Source of the DNA: an uncultured Sulfitobacter sp.
GTDB taxonomy: Bacteria > Pseudomonadota > Alphaproteobacteria > Rhodobacterales > Rhodobacteraceae
DNA: 64,000 nucleotides
Direction of reading: 5' to 3'
Assembly (NCBI RefSeq): GCF_947502895.1
Contig: NZ_CANNBM010000001.1
Coordinates: forward strand, 806,001 to 870,000
Both the position numbers and the translations under genes were made by a program. The stretch's first letter is position 1. Every line of letters begins with the position of its first letter. The notes below the pieces were generated by a model. It did not search any database. It was not told the DNA's origin and worked only from the letters and a program-made list of their open reading frames with translations. Positions 52,919 through 61,738 of the stretch are shown piece after piece.

Positions 52919-53150
52919 CTCCAAAGAGCAAAAGGGGGCAAAATACCCCAAGTGTCGTTTCAAGAGACGTTACCGTCGCTACATAAACGCGGGTCAGTCA
53001 GGAACAGGCTGACCGGCCAGAGGCGCGTGCGTTGGCGTCTGTGAAACGGCGCTTAAGCCTTTTTGAGATTCGCGCAAGATAGAAAACGAGCGCGACCCAA
53101 AATCCTCCGCCGACGCAATCAGCCGCGATTATTCTGCCACAGCGGGACCA
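52919..53150 (-). promoter_or_regulatory. structured leader of the decarboxylase gene, speF-like candidate
   Basis: About 230 nt precede the gene. On the minus strand, GGTCAG/CTGACC (53014-52992), GACG/CGTC (52977-52966) and a GGGG-N7-CCCC hairpin followed by TTTT (52949-52931) are arranged in order, the last just before the ribosome-binding site. Alphaproteobacterial ornithine decarboxylase genes often carry the speF RNA element. I infer this from position and hairpins, not from a sequence match. Confidence 0.45.
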
Positions 53151-53155
53151 CGATA

Positions 53156-54247
53156 TTAGTCTTCCCAATCAGTGCCGATAGGATCACGTTCGCGGTCTTG
53201 TTCCTTGCGGATCATCTCGCGCGCTTCGGCCTTCTCCTCTACGTCCGCACTGGCGACTTCACCTTTTTGCGCAGGCCCGTCAGCCAGCGCCAATGCAAAC
53301 AACATCGGAAAGTGATCTGACCCGATTTTGGGTAACCGCGCAATGCTCAGCACGCGAAATTGCGGATCATGAAACAGATGGTCAAGGGGCCAACGCGCCC
53401 ACCAGTGAAACGCGTGAAAAGTGTTATAAAACCCGCGCCCGACCCGCGGGTCCAACAATCCCGATAGACGCTGGAACACCCGCGTCGTGCGCGACCATGC
53501 CACATCGTTCAGATCTCCGGTCACGATCGCCGGCATCGGATCCTGCTGCGCTTCCAGCCCTATGTGGGCAATTTCGCTATCCCGCCCAAGAGTATCATGG
53601 CTAAAAACAGGCGGCTCTGGATGCACCACATAGAGACGCACCTGCCCGCCTGCGCGCAAGGTTACAGCCGTCCGCACTGAAGGCACGCCTTCAGTCACGA
53701 CTTCGCGCACATCCGTCTCCGACAAAGCCAGTTTCGAGATGACAGCCATACCATAGCCTGTTTCCTCAGGCACGCTCACCCAATGCGGATAATCATCTGA
53801 CAGTGCAGACTTCAATGCATCAATCCAGACGCTATCGACCTCTATTGCCAAAAGGATATCGGGTGCATGCACATCAACAAGATGGATCAGTGCATCATAA
53901 TCACGGTTCGACTTTTTGATATTTGCCGCAAGAATGGAGATGTGGCGGGCTGTATCGGCCCTTAGCTCGGCGTCGGCATCCAGCGATTGGCGCCGCCACA
54001 AGGCGGTGAATTTAACAATATACCCCAATTGAATCGCCGCGATCAGACCATTGATCAGGGCAATCTCGCCACGAACGGGCAAGAGATACGCGAGTACAGC
54101 CACCCCGCCGGCCACCCAAAACAACTGAAGTCGAAAGAACGCAGGGCCACGTATAGCACCGATCTGCCAACGCATCAGCGGCATAGCCGTTAGCAAAACC
54201 AAAAACGCCGTCAGTGCGACCAATAACCACTCCACATAGGTAATCAT
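53156..54247 (-). CDS. membrane-anchored endonuclease/exonuclease/phosphatase family protein
   Basis: A 363-residue protein. Three hydrophobic segments (about 5-22, 38-57 and 62-82) anchor it, then an EEP domain follows (105-325): ILAANIKKSNRDY, ILLAIEVDSVW, VTGDLNDVAWSRTT and the C-terminal GSDHFPM (catalytic Asp-His). Relatives include YafD-like proteins of unknown substrate. The last 35 residues are highly charged. It lies 54 bp past the end of the upstream trcR terminator region. Confidence 0.85.
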   Translation of the reverse strand: MITYVEWLLVALTAFLVLLTAMPLMRWQIGAIRGPAFFRLQLFWVAGGVAVLAYLLPVRGEIALINGLIAAIQLGYIVKFTALWRRQSLDADAELRADTARHISILAANIKKSNRDYDALIHLVDVHAPDILLAIEVDSVWIDALKSALSDDYPHWVSVPEETGYGMAVISKLALSETDVREVVTEGVPSVRTAVTLRAGGQVRLYVVHPEPPVFSHDTLGRDSEIAHIGLEAQQDPMPAIVTGDLNDVAWSRTTRVFQRLSGLLDPRVGRGFYNTFHAFHWWARWPLDHLFHDPQFRVLSIARLPKIGSDHFPMLFALALADGPAQKGEVASADVEEKAEAREMIRKEQDRERDPIGTDWED

Positions 54248-54273
54248 CGCAGTTCTTCCTCACTCAAAATCAA

Positions 54274-54303
54274 AAAGGGACGCCCGATAGCAGGCGCCCC
54301 TTT
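54274..54303 (-). terminator. intrinsic terminator of trcR
   Basis: AAAGGG-CGCC pairs with GGCG-CCCTTT (10 bp, one mismatch) around an 8-nt loop, followed by TTG ATTTTG on the minus strand. Confidence 0.82.
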
Positions 54304-54349
54304 GACTACGTGGCGCACGCCAGCCTTGCGGCCAGCACGCCGCAGCACC

Positions 54350-55114
54350 TTATTTCTTGTCTTCGTCCTCGTCGCTGTCCCCGTCGGGCAGGTTAAAGAA
54401 GCTCTCGGCATCTGCAAAATCGCTGTCTTTCTTTTCTTCATCCTCATCATCGGCAACATCGCCCGACAATGTAAAGGTCTCAAGACCCTCGATCGCCGAC
54501 GGTATCTTAGGCTCTGTGTCCATGCCAAGGCTCTGCTCGGTGCTCACCAGCTTGCGACGCTCGTCATCACTCATCACACCACCCTCGGCAGCTTTTTTGG
54601 CTGCCGCTTTTTGCACCATCGCATCCAGTTCTGACTGCTTGCAAAGGCCCAGCGCCACCGGATCAATCGGCTGGATATTCGAGATGTTCCAATGCGTCCG
54701 CTCGCGGATCGCCTGAATGGTAGGCTTGGTCGTACCAACCAGCTTGCTTACTTGCGCGTCGGTCAGTTCGGGGTGGAACTTGACCAGCCAAAGGATCGAG
54801 GCAGGACGGTCCTGACGCTTGGACAGCGGCGTATACCGTGGACCACGGCGCTTTTCTTCACCCTGAGCAGCAGCGTTGAACTTCAACGCCAGCTTGTGAA
54901 GCGGGTTTTCCTGCGCCTTGTCGATCTCTTCCTGCGTCAGCTGGTTGTTGGTCACAGGATCAAACCCCTTGACGCCTGCCGCCACATCACCATCCGCGAT
55001 GCCCTGCACTTCCAGCTCATGCATGCCGACAAAATCCGCAATCTGCTTGAAGCCGATGGTCGTGTTGTCCACCAGCCAGACGGCGGTGGCTTTTGCCATA
55101 ATCGGTTTGCCCAT
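54350..55114 (-). CDS. trcR: TrcR-type cell-cycle transcriptional regulator (DUF1013)
   Basis: A 254-residue protein that begins MGKPIMAKATAVWLVDNTTI. DUF1013 runs through about 1-190, with HTH-like segments (FKQIADFVGMHELEVQGIAD and DAQVSKLVGTTKPTIQAIRE). The C-terminal 60 residues are strongly acidic. In Caulobacter TrcR binds RNA polymerase and promotes cell-cycle genes. AAGGAG lies 8 nt upstream of the start at 55114; the longer reading to 55186 is rejected. Confidence 0.92.
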   Translation of the reverse strand: MGKPIMAKATAVWLVDNTTIGFKQIADFVGMHELEVQGIADGDVAAGVKGFDPVTNNQLTQEEIDKAQENPLHKLALKFNAAAQGEEKRRGPRYTPLSKRQDRPASILWLVKFHPELTDAQVSKLVGTTKPTIQAIRERTHWNISNIQPIDPVALGLCKQSELDAMVQKAAAKKAAEGGVMSDDERRKLVSTEQSLGMDTEPKIPSAIEGLETFTLSGDVADDEDEEKKDSDFADAESFFNLPDGDSDEDEDKK

Positions 55115-55242
55115 GTGTCTCTCCTTTAAACGCACCTTCCCCGTCGCCTGAACTAGGCTGTCCTGGCAGGCCAGAACCGTTTCCAATTTGGGGGAACTTG
55201 TGGCCTATATAGACAAGGACCGCCAATAAGGAAAGACCCCAG

Positions 55243-55881
55243 ATGCGCCGCATATTGCTCACCTTGATCGTGACCCTTACTGCTCTCACCGCCCGCGCGG
55301 AAGGCGAGCGTGCCGGCGAATTCGACTATTATGTCATGGCACTCAGCTGGTCTGCAAACTGGTGCGCGCTTGAGGGCGACGAACGCAACTCCCCCCAGTG
55401 CGACGCATCAGAGGATCACGGCTGGATCCTGCATGGCCTATGGCCACAATTCCACCGCGGCTACCCTTCCTACTGCAAAACCGCCCAGCGCGCACCCTCC
55501 CGCCGCATGACAGGAGAAATGGCCGACATCATGGGCACTGGCGGGCTGGCGTGGCACCAATGGAACAAACACGGCACCTGTACCGACCTGAGCGCACAAG
55601 ACTATTATGCACTGTCCCGCAAAGCCTACGCGACAGTCATCCGCCCGACGGTCTTTCGCAAACTTGACCGCACCGTCAAACTCCCTGCATCGGTGGTCGA
55701 GGACGCCTTTATCAAAGACAACCCGCACCTCACCCGTGACACCATTACAATCACCTGCCGACAGGGCTATATTCAAGAGGCGCGCATATGCCTGTCAAAA
55801 TCCCTCACACCCGTCCCTTGCGGGCGCGATGTGATCCGCGATTGCACCCTAAAAGATGCAGTCTTCACCCCGCTGCGCTAA
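55243..55881 (+). CDS. ribonuclease T2 family protein with Glu-to-Gln change
   Basis: A 212-residue secreted protein with a signal peptide (1-19, ending ARA). CAS I is WILHGLWPQ (His64). CAS II normally reads HEWxKHGTC; here it is HQWNKHGTC (105-113), so the catalytic Glu is Gln106 while both His105 and His110 remain. Several cysteines (41, 53, 78 and others) can form the family's disulfides. Activity may be reduced. E. coli RNase I is the best-known bacterial relative. Confidence 0.92.
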   Translation: MRRILLTLIVTLTALTARAEGERAGEFDYYVMALSWSANWCALEGDERNSPQCDASEDHGWILHGLWPQFHRGYPSYCKTAQRAPSRRMTGEMADIMGTGGLAWHQWNKHGTCTDLSAQDYYALSRKAYATVIRPTVFRKLDRTVKLPASVVEDAFIKDNPHLTRDTITITCRQGYIQEARICLSKSLTPVPCGRDVIRDCTLKDAVFTPLR

Positions 55882-55928
55882 CCAACCGCTTCTTTATTTT
55901 TCCAATAAACTCATATCCCGACGCCAAA

Positions 55929-55956
55929 GGCCGAACACAGTCTCCTGCGTTCGGCC
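55929..55956. terminator. bidirectional hairpin between RNase T2 and the oxidoreductase
   Basis: GGCCGAAC pairs with GTTCGGCC, with an inner CAG/CTG. On the minus strand it is followed by TTTGGC; on plus, by CCCCG. It separates the two converging genes. Confidence 0.6.
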
Positions 55957-55997
55957 CCCGATAAGATATATAATCGCGCGTCAGCGCGTCCGCTGGA

Positions 55998-56984
55998 TCA
56001 ACCCGCAACTTTCAGCACAATCTTACCGATGTGCTGGCTGGCCTCCATATGCGCGTGCGCCGCGGCCGCCTCTTCAAAGGCAAACTCGCTGTCCATCACA
56101 GGTGCGATCCGTCCCGAAGCAAGCAGAGGCCAAACCGCCTCGCGCAGTTCTGTCGCGATCCGCGCTTTTGCCAGATCGGATTGCGGCCGCAGGGTAGAGC
56201 CTGTCATGGTAAGCCGTTTCATCATCAACGGTGCAAAGTTGATTTCGGCCTTCGGTCCACCCAAAAATGCGATTTGCACCAGCCGCCCTTCCAGATCGAG
56301 CGCGTCAATATTGCGAGCGATATATGCGCCACCGACCATATCAAGGATCACATCCGCACCACCCTCTGCCTTCATCACTTCGACAAAGTCTTCATCGCGG
56401 TAGTTGATTGCCCGCTCGGCCCCCAATTCCACACAGGCGGCGCATTTATCGGCATTGCCAGCAGTTACAAATACCCGCGCCCCAAAGGCCGTCGCCAGCT
56501 GGATCGCCGTTGTGCCGATTCCGCTTGAGCCCCCGTGGATCAAGATCCGCTCGCCTGCTTTCAGCCCGCCACGCATGAAAACATTGGACCAAACGGTGAA
56601 AAACGTCTCTGGCATGCAGGCCGCTTCCTTCATGCCCATCCCTTTGGGCACTGGCAGGCAATGGGCCGCAGGGGTCGCCACGTATTCGGCATAGCCACCA
56701 CCGGGCAGCAGAGCGCAGACTTTGTCACCCAGCGCGATGCCCGAAACGCCCTCGCCAATGGCAACCACTTCTCCCGAGGCCTCAAGACCTGGCAGGTCGC
56801 TTGCCGTGGGGGGCGGTGCATAAGCACCGGCGCGCTGGAGAGCATCGGGGCGGTTAACCCCTGCCCATGCAACCTTTAGCACCACCTGACCCTGTGCAGG
56901 CTCCGGCATAGGGCGCTGGGTTTCTTTCAGCACCTCCGGCCCGCCCGGTTTGGTAATCTCGACAGCGCGCATCATCTGGGACAT
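55998..56984 (-). CDS. NAD(P)H-quinone oxidoreductase (PIG3-like, MDR family)
   Basis: A 328-residue zinc-free medium-chain dehydrogenase/reductase. The N-terminal catalytic domain has AGVNRPDALQRAGAY and LPGLEASGEVVAIGEGV; the NADPH site is HGGSSGIGTTAIQLA. The VNRPDALQRxG form is that of human PIG3 and bacterial homologues. The start at 56984 (MSQMMRAVEI) has AAGGAG 7 nt upstream. Confidence 0.92.
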   Translation of the reverse strand: MSQMMRAVEITKPGGPEVLKETQRPMPEPAQGQVVLKVAWAGVNRPDALQRAGAYAPPPTASDLPGLEASGEVVAIGEGVSGIALGDKVCALLPGGGYAEYVATPAAHCLPVPKGMGMKEAACMPETFFTVWSNVFMRGGLKAGERILIHGGSSGIGTTAIQLATAFGARVFVTAGNADKCAACVELGAERAINYRDEDFVEVMKAEGGADVILDMVGGAYIARNIDALDLEGRLVQIAFLGGPKAEINFAPLMMKRLTMTGSTLRPQSDLAKARIATELREAVWPLLASGRIAPVMDSEFAFEEAAAAHAHMEASQHIGKIVLKVAG

Positions 56985-57125
56985 TGGCCCACTCCTTGCA
57001 ATTGGTTTTGTTGGTTTCATCATAGGCTGCTGTCTGGCCAAGGCCACCCCCTAAGCCCGCCTGTGGTCAGGGCCTTCACCCTTTGCTAAAGCAGAATGGC
57101 ACCGCCTGCGAATAAGGATAAATTA

Positions 57126-58325
57126 ATGCAGCTGTCGCGTTTCCAATGGCACCCCCAGACGCAGGCCTATGCAGGGCTTGCCCTCGTCGAGGGCGCCTCC
57201 GACGCCCCCCGCGCGCATATCTCCCCGCATCCGCTACCACAGGCATTGGCCGATCTGCGCACCACATTGGGAAGTCCAACTGCGTTTTGCGTCAGTGACA
57301 CACCTCAGCGCGCGATCAACAGGCTGCACGATACAGAGTTTGCCACCCTCACAGGCGGCACATCAGGCCAGCCAAAAGTCATCGCCCGCAGTCAGCTCTC
57401 ATGGATTCACAACTTCAACACAAACGCAAAACAATTTGCCTACGCGCCATCCGACAGCATCGCGGTCCTAGGCGGGCTGGGCCACTCACTTGCCCTTTAC
57501 GGTCTACTCGAAGGGGTCCACCTTGGCATGAAAACGCATGCCCTCGGCACGCTTTCACGACCCCGGCAATTAGATGCGCTCACCCGTCACGAATGCACGA
57601 TCCTCTATGCGACACCTTCCCAGTTGCGCCTACTGCCCGCCTCCAGACCCTTGCAACAGGTCCGCCTGATTTTCTGCGGTGGCGGCGCGCTCAACACCGC
57701 GGTACGTGCTCATATCGCCCAACTATGCCCGAACGCGTCCCTGCATGTGTTCTACGGCGCAGCCGAAACCAGCTTTGTCACTCTAGGCGATGTGCAAACC
57801 CCCGATGGATCAGTGGGACGCCCCTATCCGCAGGTCGAGGTCGACATCCGCAATCAGGATCACACCGGCACTGGCACAATATGGGTGCGCAGCCCCTATC
57901 TTTTTGACCGCTACCTTCAGGGCGAAAGCCCCCATACACACCGCGATGGCGATTGGGTAACGGTGGGCGAGCAAGGCTGGCTTGACCCCAAGGGCTATCT
58001 CTTTTTGCGCGGGCGGGCGGGGCGTATCGTAAATATCGCAGATGAAACCATCTACCTCGACCAGCTGGAGACCCAGATAGCCGAAGTCTGCGGTCTGCCG
58101 CTTTGTGTTCTTTTACCCCGAAGGGACGCCCTGCGCGGCCATTCCCTGATCGCTGTGCTGGAAGGCCCACCAGACGATACCCGCCATGCCAGCATCGTTA
58201 CTCAATGCCGCCACAACAATCTACACGCGCCGCGCGAGGTTGCCTTTCTTGATCTGCTGCCACTTTTGCCGTCGGGCAAACCCGATCTACAACGCATCGC
58301 ACAACTGATAGGGAACACGTCATGA
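57126..58325 (+). CDS. short acyl-CoA ligase-like protein (ANL superfamily)
   Basis: A 399-residue protein with the ANL adenylate-forming motifs: TLTGGTSGQPKV (phosphate loop, 74-85), HVFYGAAETSF (about 220) and PSGKPDLQRI with the catalytic Lys385. It has only about 70 residues before the phosphate loop; usual ligases have 150-190, so much of the N-terminal domain is absent. It overlaps the thiolase gene by 4 bp. In Bacillus subtilis the similar yhfT, yhfS and bioY-type yhfU form one biotin-regulated operon, so a link to biotin or its precursor is inferred. Confidence 0.82.
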   Translation: MQLSRFQWHPQTQAYAGLALVEGASDAPRAHISPHPLPQALADLRTTLGSPTAFCVSDTPQRAINRLHDTEFATLTGGTSGQPKVIARSQLSWIHNFNTNAKQFAYAPSDSIAVLGGLGHSLALYGLLEGVHLGMKTHALGTLSRPRQLDALTRHECTILYATPSQLRLLPASRPLQQVRLIFCGGGALNTAVRAHIAQLCPNASLHVFYGAAETSFVTLGDVQTPDGSVGRPYPQVEVDIRNQDHTGTGTIWVRSPYLFDRYLQGESPHTHRDGDWVTVGEQGWLDPKGYLFLRGRAGRIVNIADETIYLDQLETQIAEVCGLPLCVLLPRRDALRGHSLIAVLEGPPDDTRHASIVTQCRHNNLHAPREVAFLDLLPLLPSGKPDLQRIAQLIGNTS

Positions 58326-59422
58326 CCGCCCACATCATCGCAGCCGTCCGCAGTGCTGTTGTGCCTCGCGGTGGGGCTTTCGCCGCATTGTCGCTGGATC
58401 AACTCGGCGCACCCGTTCTACAGGCAGCACTTGCTCAAGCGCAGGTTTCATCCGACCGCGTTGACGAAGTGATCGTATCAAACGCTTTGGGCGGCGGTGG
58501 CAATCCTGCACGGCTGGTCGCTCTTGCGGCAAGTCTACCTGATTCTGTCGCAGGTCTTAGCATCGACCGCCAATGTGCTGGCGGGCTCGATGCGCTCTTA
58601 CTGGCCAAAGCACTGATTGAGAGCGGCGCTGCCCATATCGTCGTCGCAGGCGGGGTGGAAAGCTATTCGCGCAGGCCCCAGCGCTTTCGCACCTATGCCG
58701 ATGGCAGCCCGCCAGAGGCCTACGGCCAGCCCCCGTTTGTGCCGTGGCCAGAACGTGATCCAGACATGGCCGCCGCTGCGGATGCGCTCGCCACAGCGCG
58801 GAGGATCAGCCGTGCAGAGCAGGACGCATGGGCCGTTCGCAGCCACGCCGCCGCTTTGGAAAACAGGGCAAGCCTCGCTGAAGTCATACCGCTCGCAGGT
58901 CAAAGCGATGATCCATTCGCCCGCCGCATGACCCTCAAACTCGCCGCACGTGCCAAAGAGGTGCACGGCAGCATCACAGCCGCCAATATGGCCGTCGCCG
59001 CAGACGCCGCCGCGTTTTGTGTCGTCGTTTCGGAAGAAGTCATGCGCGCACTAGGTGCTGACGGGGTTGCCATATTGGGCGGCGCCAGCAAAGGCAGCAC
59101 ACCCGAAATGCCAGGAATAGCGCCCCTTGCTGCAATAAGAGCAGCCCTGCACCAAACCAAATTGGCCCCAAGCGACATCACAACGGCAGAAGTGATGGAG
59201 GCTTTTGCGGTGCAAGCAATTGCTTGCGTGCAAGGCGCGGGCCTTGACCCTGATTGCGTAAATCGCAGCGGTGGCGCGCTGGCGCGGGGCCATCCCATAG
59301 GCGCGTCAGGAACGATAAATGCCGTGCGCCTGTATCATGAGTTACGCCAGCATGGCGGCACGGGTCTTGCAACGATAGCAGCGGCAGGCGGTATCGCCTC
59401 GGCGCTTGTATTACACGCGTGA
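58322..59422 (+). CDS. thiolase-like protein with altered active site
   Basis: A 366-residue thiolase-fold protein. The nucleophile Cys85 is present (IDRQCAGGLDAL) and so is the GHPIGASG histidine. The C-terminal CxGGG motif has become AAAGG, with Ala353 in place of the catalytic cysteine, and the NEAFA motif reads MEAFA. Normal thiolysis or Claisen condensation would be impaired; acyl transfer through Cys85 might remain. It is coupled to the ligase and converges with bioY, overlapping it by 12 bp. Confidence 0.87.
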   Translation: MTAHIIAAVRSAVVPRGGAFAALSLDQLGAPVLQAALAQAQVSSDRVDEVIVSNALGGGGNPARLVALAASLPDSVAGLSIDRQCAGGLDALLLAKALIESGAAHIVVAGGVESYSRRPQRFRTYADGSPPEAYGQPPFVPWPERDPDMAAAADALATARRISRAEQDAWAVRSHAAALENRASLAEVIPLAGQSDDPFARRMTLKLAARAKEVHGSITAANMAVAADAAAFCVVVSEEVMRALGADGVAILGGASKGSTPEMPGIAPLAAIRAALHQTKLAPSDITTAEVMEAFAVQAIACVQGAGLDPDCVNRSGGALARGHPIGASGTINAVRLYHELRQHGGTGLATIAAAGGIASALVLHA

Positions 59423-59962
59423 CAAAACGCTGTTGGGGCGCGCCCGAAACAGCGCCGCTGTGATCAGCCCTGCCAAAACGGCCTTAATAATATCACCGGG
59501 CAAAAACGCAGTAACCAGCAATGCGGCCTCAGCCAGCGCGCGGTCCAGAACAATCGCCAAACCTATGATCCCAAACGCATAAAGCACCACAACACCACCG
59601 ACCACAGCCGCAATGCCCGCCGCCAGACCGACAGACAGATTGCGCAACCGCTCTGTCACCAGTCCGGTTACAAAGGCAGCAACCGGAAAGCCGATCAGGA
59701 AACCAGCCGTAGGGGCCGTGAACAGACCCAGACCACCACGCCCGCCCGCCAGCAGGGGCAGACCAATGGCAACCAGCCCTACAAACAGCAAAGCAGCGTA
59801 CCCGCCGCGCCGCGCACCCAGTACCGTACCGCACAACATGACGCCAAGGCTTTGCGCTGTGATGGGCACGCCAAACGCCAGCGTTAACTGCGGGATCAGC
59901 CCCAAGGCGGCAATCAATGCTGTGAACAGCGCGATTTGTGTAATTGTCCGTTCCGTCGTCAT
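59411..59962 (-). CDS. bioY: biotin transporter substrate-binding component BioY
   Basis: A 183-residue membrane protein with six segments and the BioY motifs FGVPITAQSLGVMLCGTVLGARRG (quoted across 31-55) and GRGGLGLFTAPTAGFLIGFP. It binds biotin in the membrane and pairs with the BioMN energising module. It overlaps bioN by 4 bp and the thiolase-like gene by 12 bp at its end. Confidence 0.95.
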   Translation of the reverse strand: MTTERTITQIALFTALIAALGLIPQLTLAFGVPITAQSLGVMLCGTVLGARRGGYAALLFVGLVAIGLPLLAGGRGGLGLFTAPTAGFLIGFPVAAFVTGLVTERLRNLSVGLAAGIAAVVGGVVVLYAFGIIGLAIVLDRALAEAALLVTAFLPGDIIKAVLAGLITAALFRARPNSVLSRV

Positions 59963-60573
59963 ATCTTCTTATCCACTTCAAACCCGCCACGCGCCCGCAG
60001 CGCCTCGGCGACATGATCAGCATCATCCAGAGCCAGCACCATCAGCGGCATTACAATCCGCCATCCGGCAGGGCGCCGCGACCGCGCGCGCCATGCCTGC
60101 GCCAGCGCCGCCCCCTTGACCGCCAGAACAGGCGTAAAGCGGATCACCATCGCGGCTGCAAGCTCGATCGCGCGTAAATTTACACCAAAACGCACAAAGG
60201 GTGCCGCCAAGCGGCGCACCACGGCCATCATCGCCTGCAAACTCGTTGTCATGGTCACAAGATTGGCGAGCGCCACCGCGTTGAACATCCGCAACGCAAC
60301 AATCCCGCCTTCCTGTGGGGTGCCCATCCAGATATGCCAACCCAACAGCACGACACCGAAGGGCCAAAGCGCCCATATCCGCTGCAGCCCGTACCGCAGA
60401 AACACAGGTCCCGGCAGCGCATAAAGCAAAAGTACAGCCAGCATGACTGCCCCCTGCACACGTAGATCATAGGCCATAAACAGGCCCATGGATGCCATAC
60501 ACAAGGCAGCCAGCTTGGCCCCCGCAGGCCAGTCATGCGCGCGCGTCTTAACCGGTGAGGTCAGAGAGATCAT
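59959..60573 (-). CDS. bioN: energy-coupling factor transmembrane protein BioN
   Basis: A 204-residue EcfT-family protein with five hydrophobic segments and the coupling motifs AWRARSRRPAG and EALRARGGF (the Ala-Arg-Gly pair that contacts the ATPase). The start at 60573 overlaps bioM by 26 bp; a longer reading to 60687 would run further into bioM. Confidence 0.92.
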   Translation of the reverse strand: MISLTSPVKTRAHDWPAGAKLAALCMASMGLFMAYDLRVQGAVMLAVLLLYALPGPVFLRYGLQRIWALWPFGVVLLGWHIWMGTPQEGGIVALRMFNAVALANLVTMTTSLQAMMAVVRRLAAPFVRFGVNLRAIELAAAMVIRFTPVLAVKGAALAQAWRARSRRPAGWRIVMPLMVLALDDADHVAEALRARGGFEVDKKI

Positions 60574-61279
60574 CCCGCGCCCCCAGTTCTTGCATCGCAG
60601 TCTCGAAGGCAGGCACAACCGTTGAAGGGGCCCCCTGCATTTGTACCTGCCCTGCATCAACCCAAACGACATGATCGTAGCTCCCAATCATGCGTGGATC
60701 ATGGGTGATATGCACCAGTGCAGGCTCGGCCCTTTCCAACACGCGGGTCAGGTGCATAGCCGTGGGAATATCAAGCCCCGCGAACGGCTCGTCCAGCACG
60801 ATCACACGGGGCGACATCGCCAGGATAGACATGAGACACACCAATTGCCGCTGCCCTTGGGACAGCTGGTGAATGGCCGCATCATGCCATGCCGCTTTGC
60901 CAAAGCGTGCCAATACCTGCTCCACTTTTGCCGCGACCTCGATCTTGCCCAATCCCATTTGCCGCAGGCCAAAGCCCAGCTCTTCCGAAACGGTGGGAAA
61001 GATAATCTGGTGGTCAGGATTCTGGAACAAAATCCCCACCGCACCCAAAGCATCGCGCCGCGCGCGCGCTACATCCACACCGGCAATTCTAACAAGCCCT
61101 GCGTCGGGTGCCTGCAACCCCGCCATCACCCGCGCCAGTGTCGTCTTGCCTGACCCGTTGCGCCCCAGCACCGCCACACGTCGCGCGTCAGTGCGCAAAG
61201 ACACGGCGCACAGGATCGCGCGGCCATCAATCGTCAGATCAACAGCATCCAGTTCGATCAGGGGGAGTGTCTGCGCCAT
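60548..61279 (-). CDS. bioM: energy-coupling factor ATPase BioM
   Basis: A 243-residue ABC ATPase. Walker A is GRNGSGKT (39-46), the signature is LSQGQRQLV and Walker B is VIVLDEPFAGLD, followed by the switch His in VHITHDPR. It powers BioN and BioY. First gene of bioMNY; its promoter lies between 61280 and the divergent small gene at 61385. I saw no clear BioR box there. Confidence 0.95.
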   Translation of the reverse strand: MAQTLPLIELDAVDLTIDGRAILCAVSLRTDARRVAVLGRNGSGKTTLARVMAGLQAPDAGLVRIAGVDVARARRDALGAVGILFQNPDHQIIFPTVSEELGFGLRQMGLGKIEVAAKVEQVLARFGKAAWHDAAIHQLSQGQRQLVCLMSILAMSPRVIVLDEPFAGLDIPTAMHLTRVLERAEPALVHITHDPRMIGSYDHVVWVDAGQVQMQGAPSTVVPAFETAMQELGARDDLSDLTG

Positions 61280-61384
61280 GTGGTTTGTCCGCGTCCAAAA
61301 ATCTCACCCGCGATCTATCAGCCGCACCCCCGCCCGAAAAGCATCAAACGTGACATTGACCAGCTCAAAGCTAGCTCCCCTTTT

Positions 61385-61738
61385 ATGCTCTACATATCCC
61401 ACGCCGCAAATGTCCTGATCTTAATCCCTGTTTGCCTGTCACTATGGCGCGATGCATCAGGAATGTCCGAAGCGTTTGGCCCCGACACACCGGCGCGCCG
61501 CATCCTTGCCTGCGTCTACTTTGCAATCCTTTTAACAAGCCTTTACGCATTGCTCCGTGCAGGTTTTGGCGCACCGCAGATCGCGCTGAGCATCGCGTTG
61601 GTGCTGTTTCCGCTGCAAATTATATACAAAACCGCAACAGCCCTGATTGTCGGTGTCAACAACCCCGTGGTCGTTACAAATCTGGCAGTAGTCGCGCTGC
61701 ACAGCATAACACTGGCAACGCTCTGGCTTAGAACCTAA
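61385..61738 (+). CDS. small four-span membrane protein
   Basis: A 117-residue protein from MLYISHAANVLILIPVCLSL, with four hydrophobic segments of about 18-20 residues and few charges. No family recognised. It is divergent from bioM by 105 bp and overlaps the COQ9 gene end by 4 bp. A longer reading from 61280 gives a non-hydrophobic extension and is rejected. Confidence 0.65.
   Translation: MLYISHAANVLILIPVCLSLWRDASGMSEAFGPDTPARRILACVYFAILLTSLYALLRAGFGAPQIALSIALVLFPLQIIYKTATALIVGVNNPVVVTNLAVVALHSITLATLWLRT

Noticed and set aside
57100..57125. possible BioR box before the ligase gene
   Set aside because: AATAAGGATAAAT has two direct ATAA copies, not the TTAT/ATAA palindrome expected for BioR.
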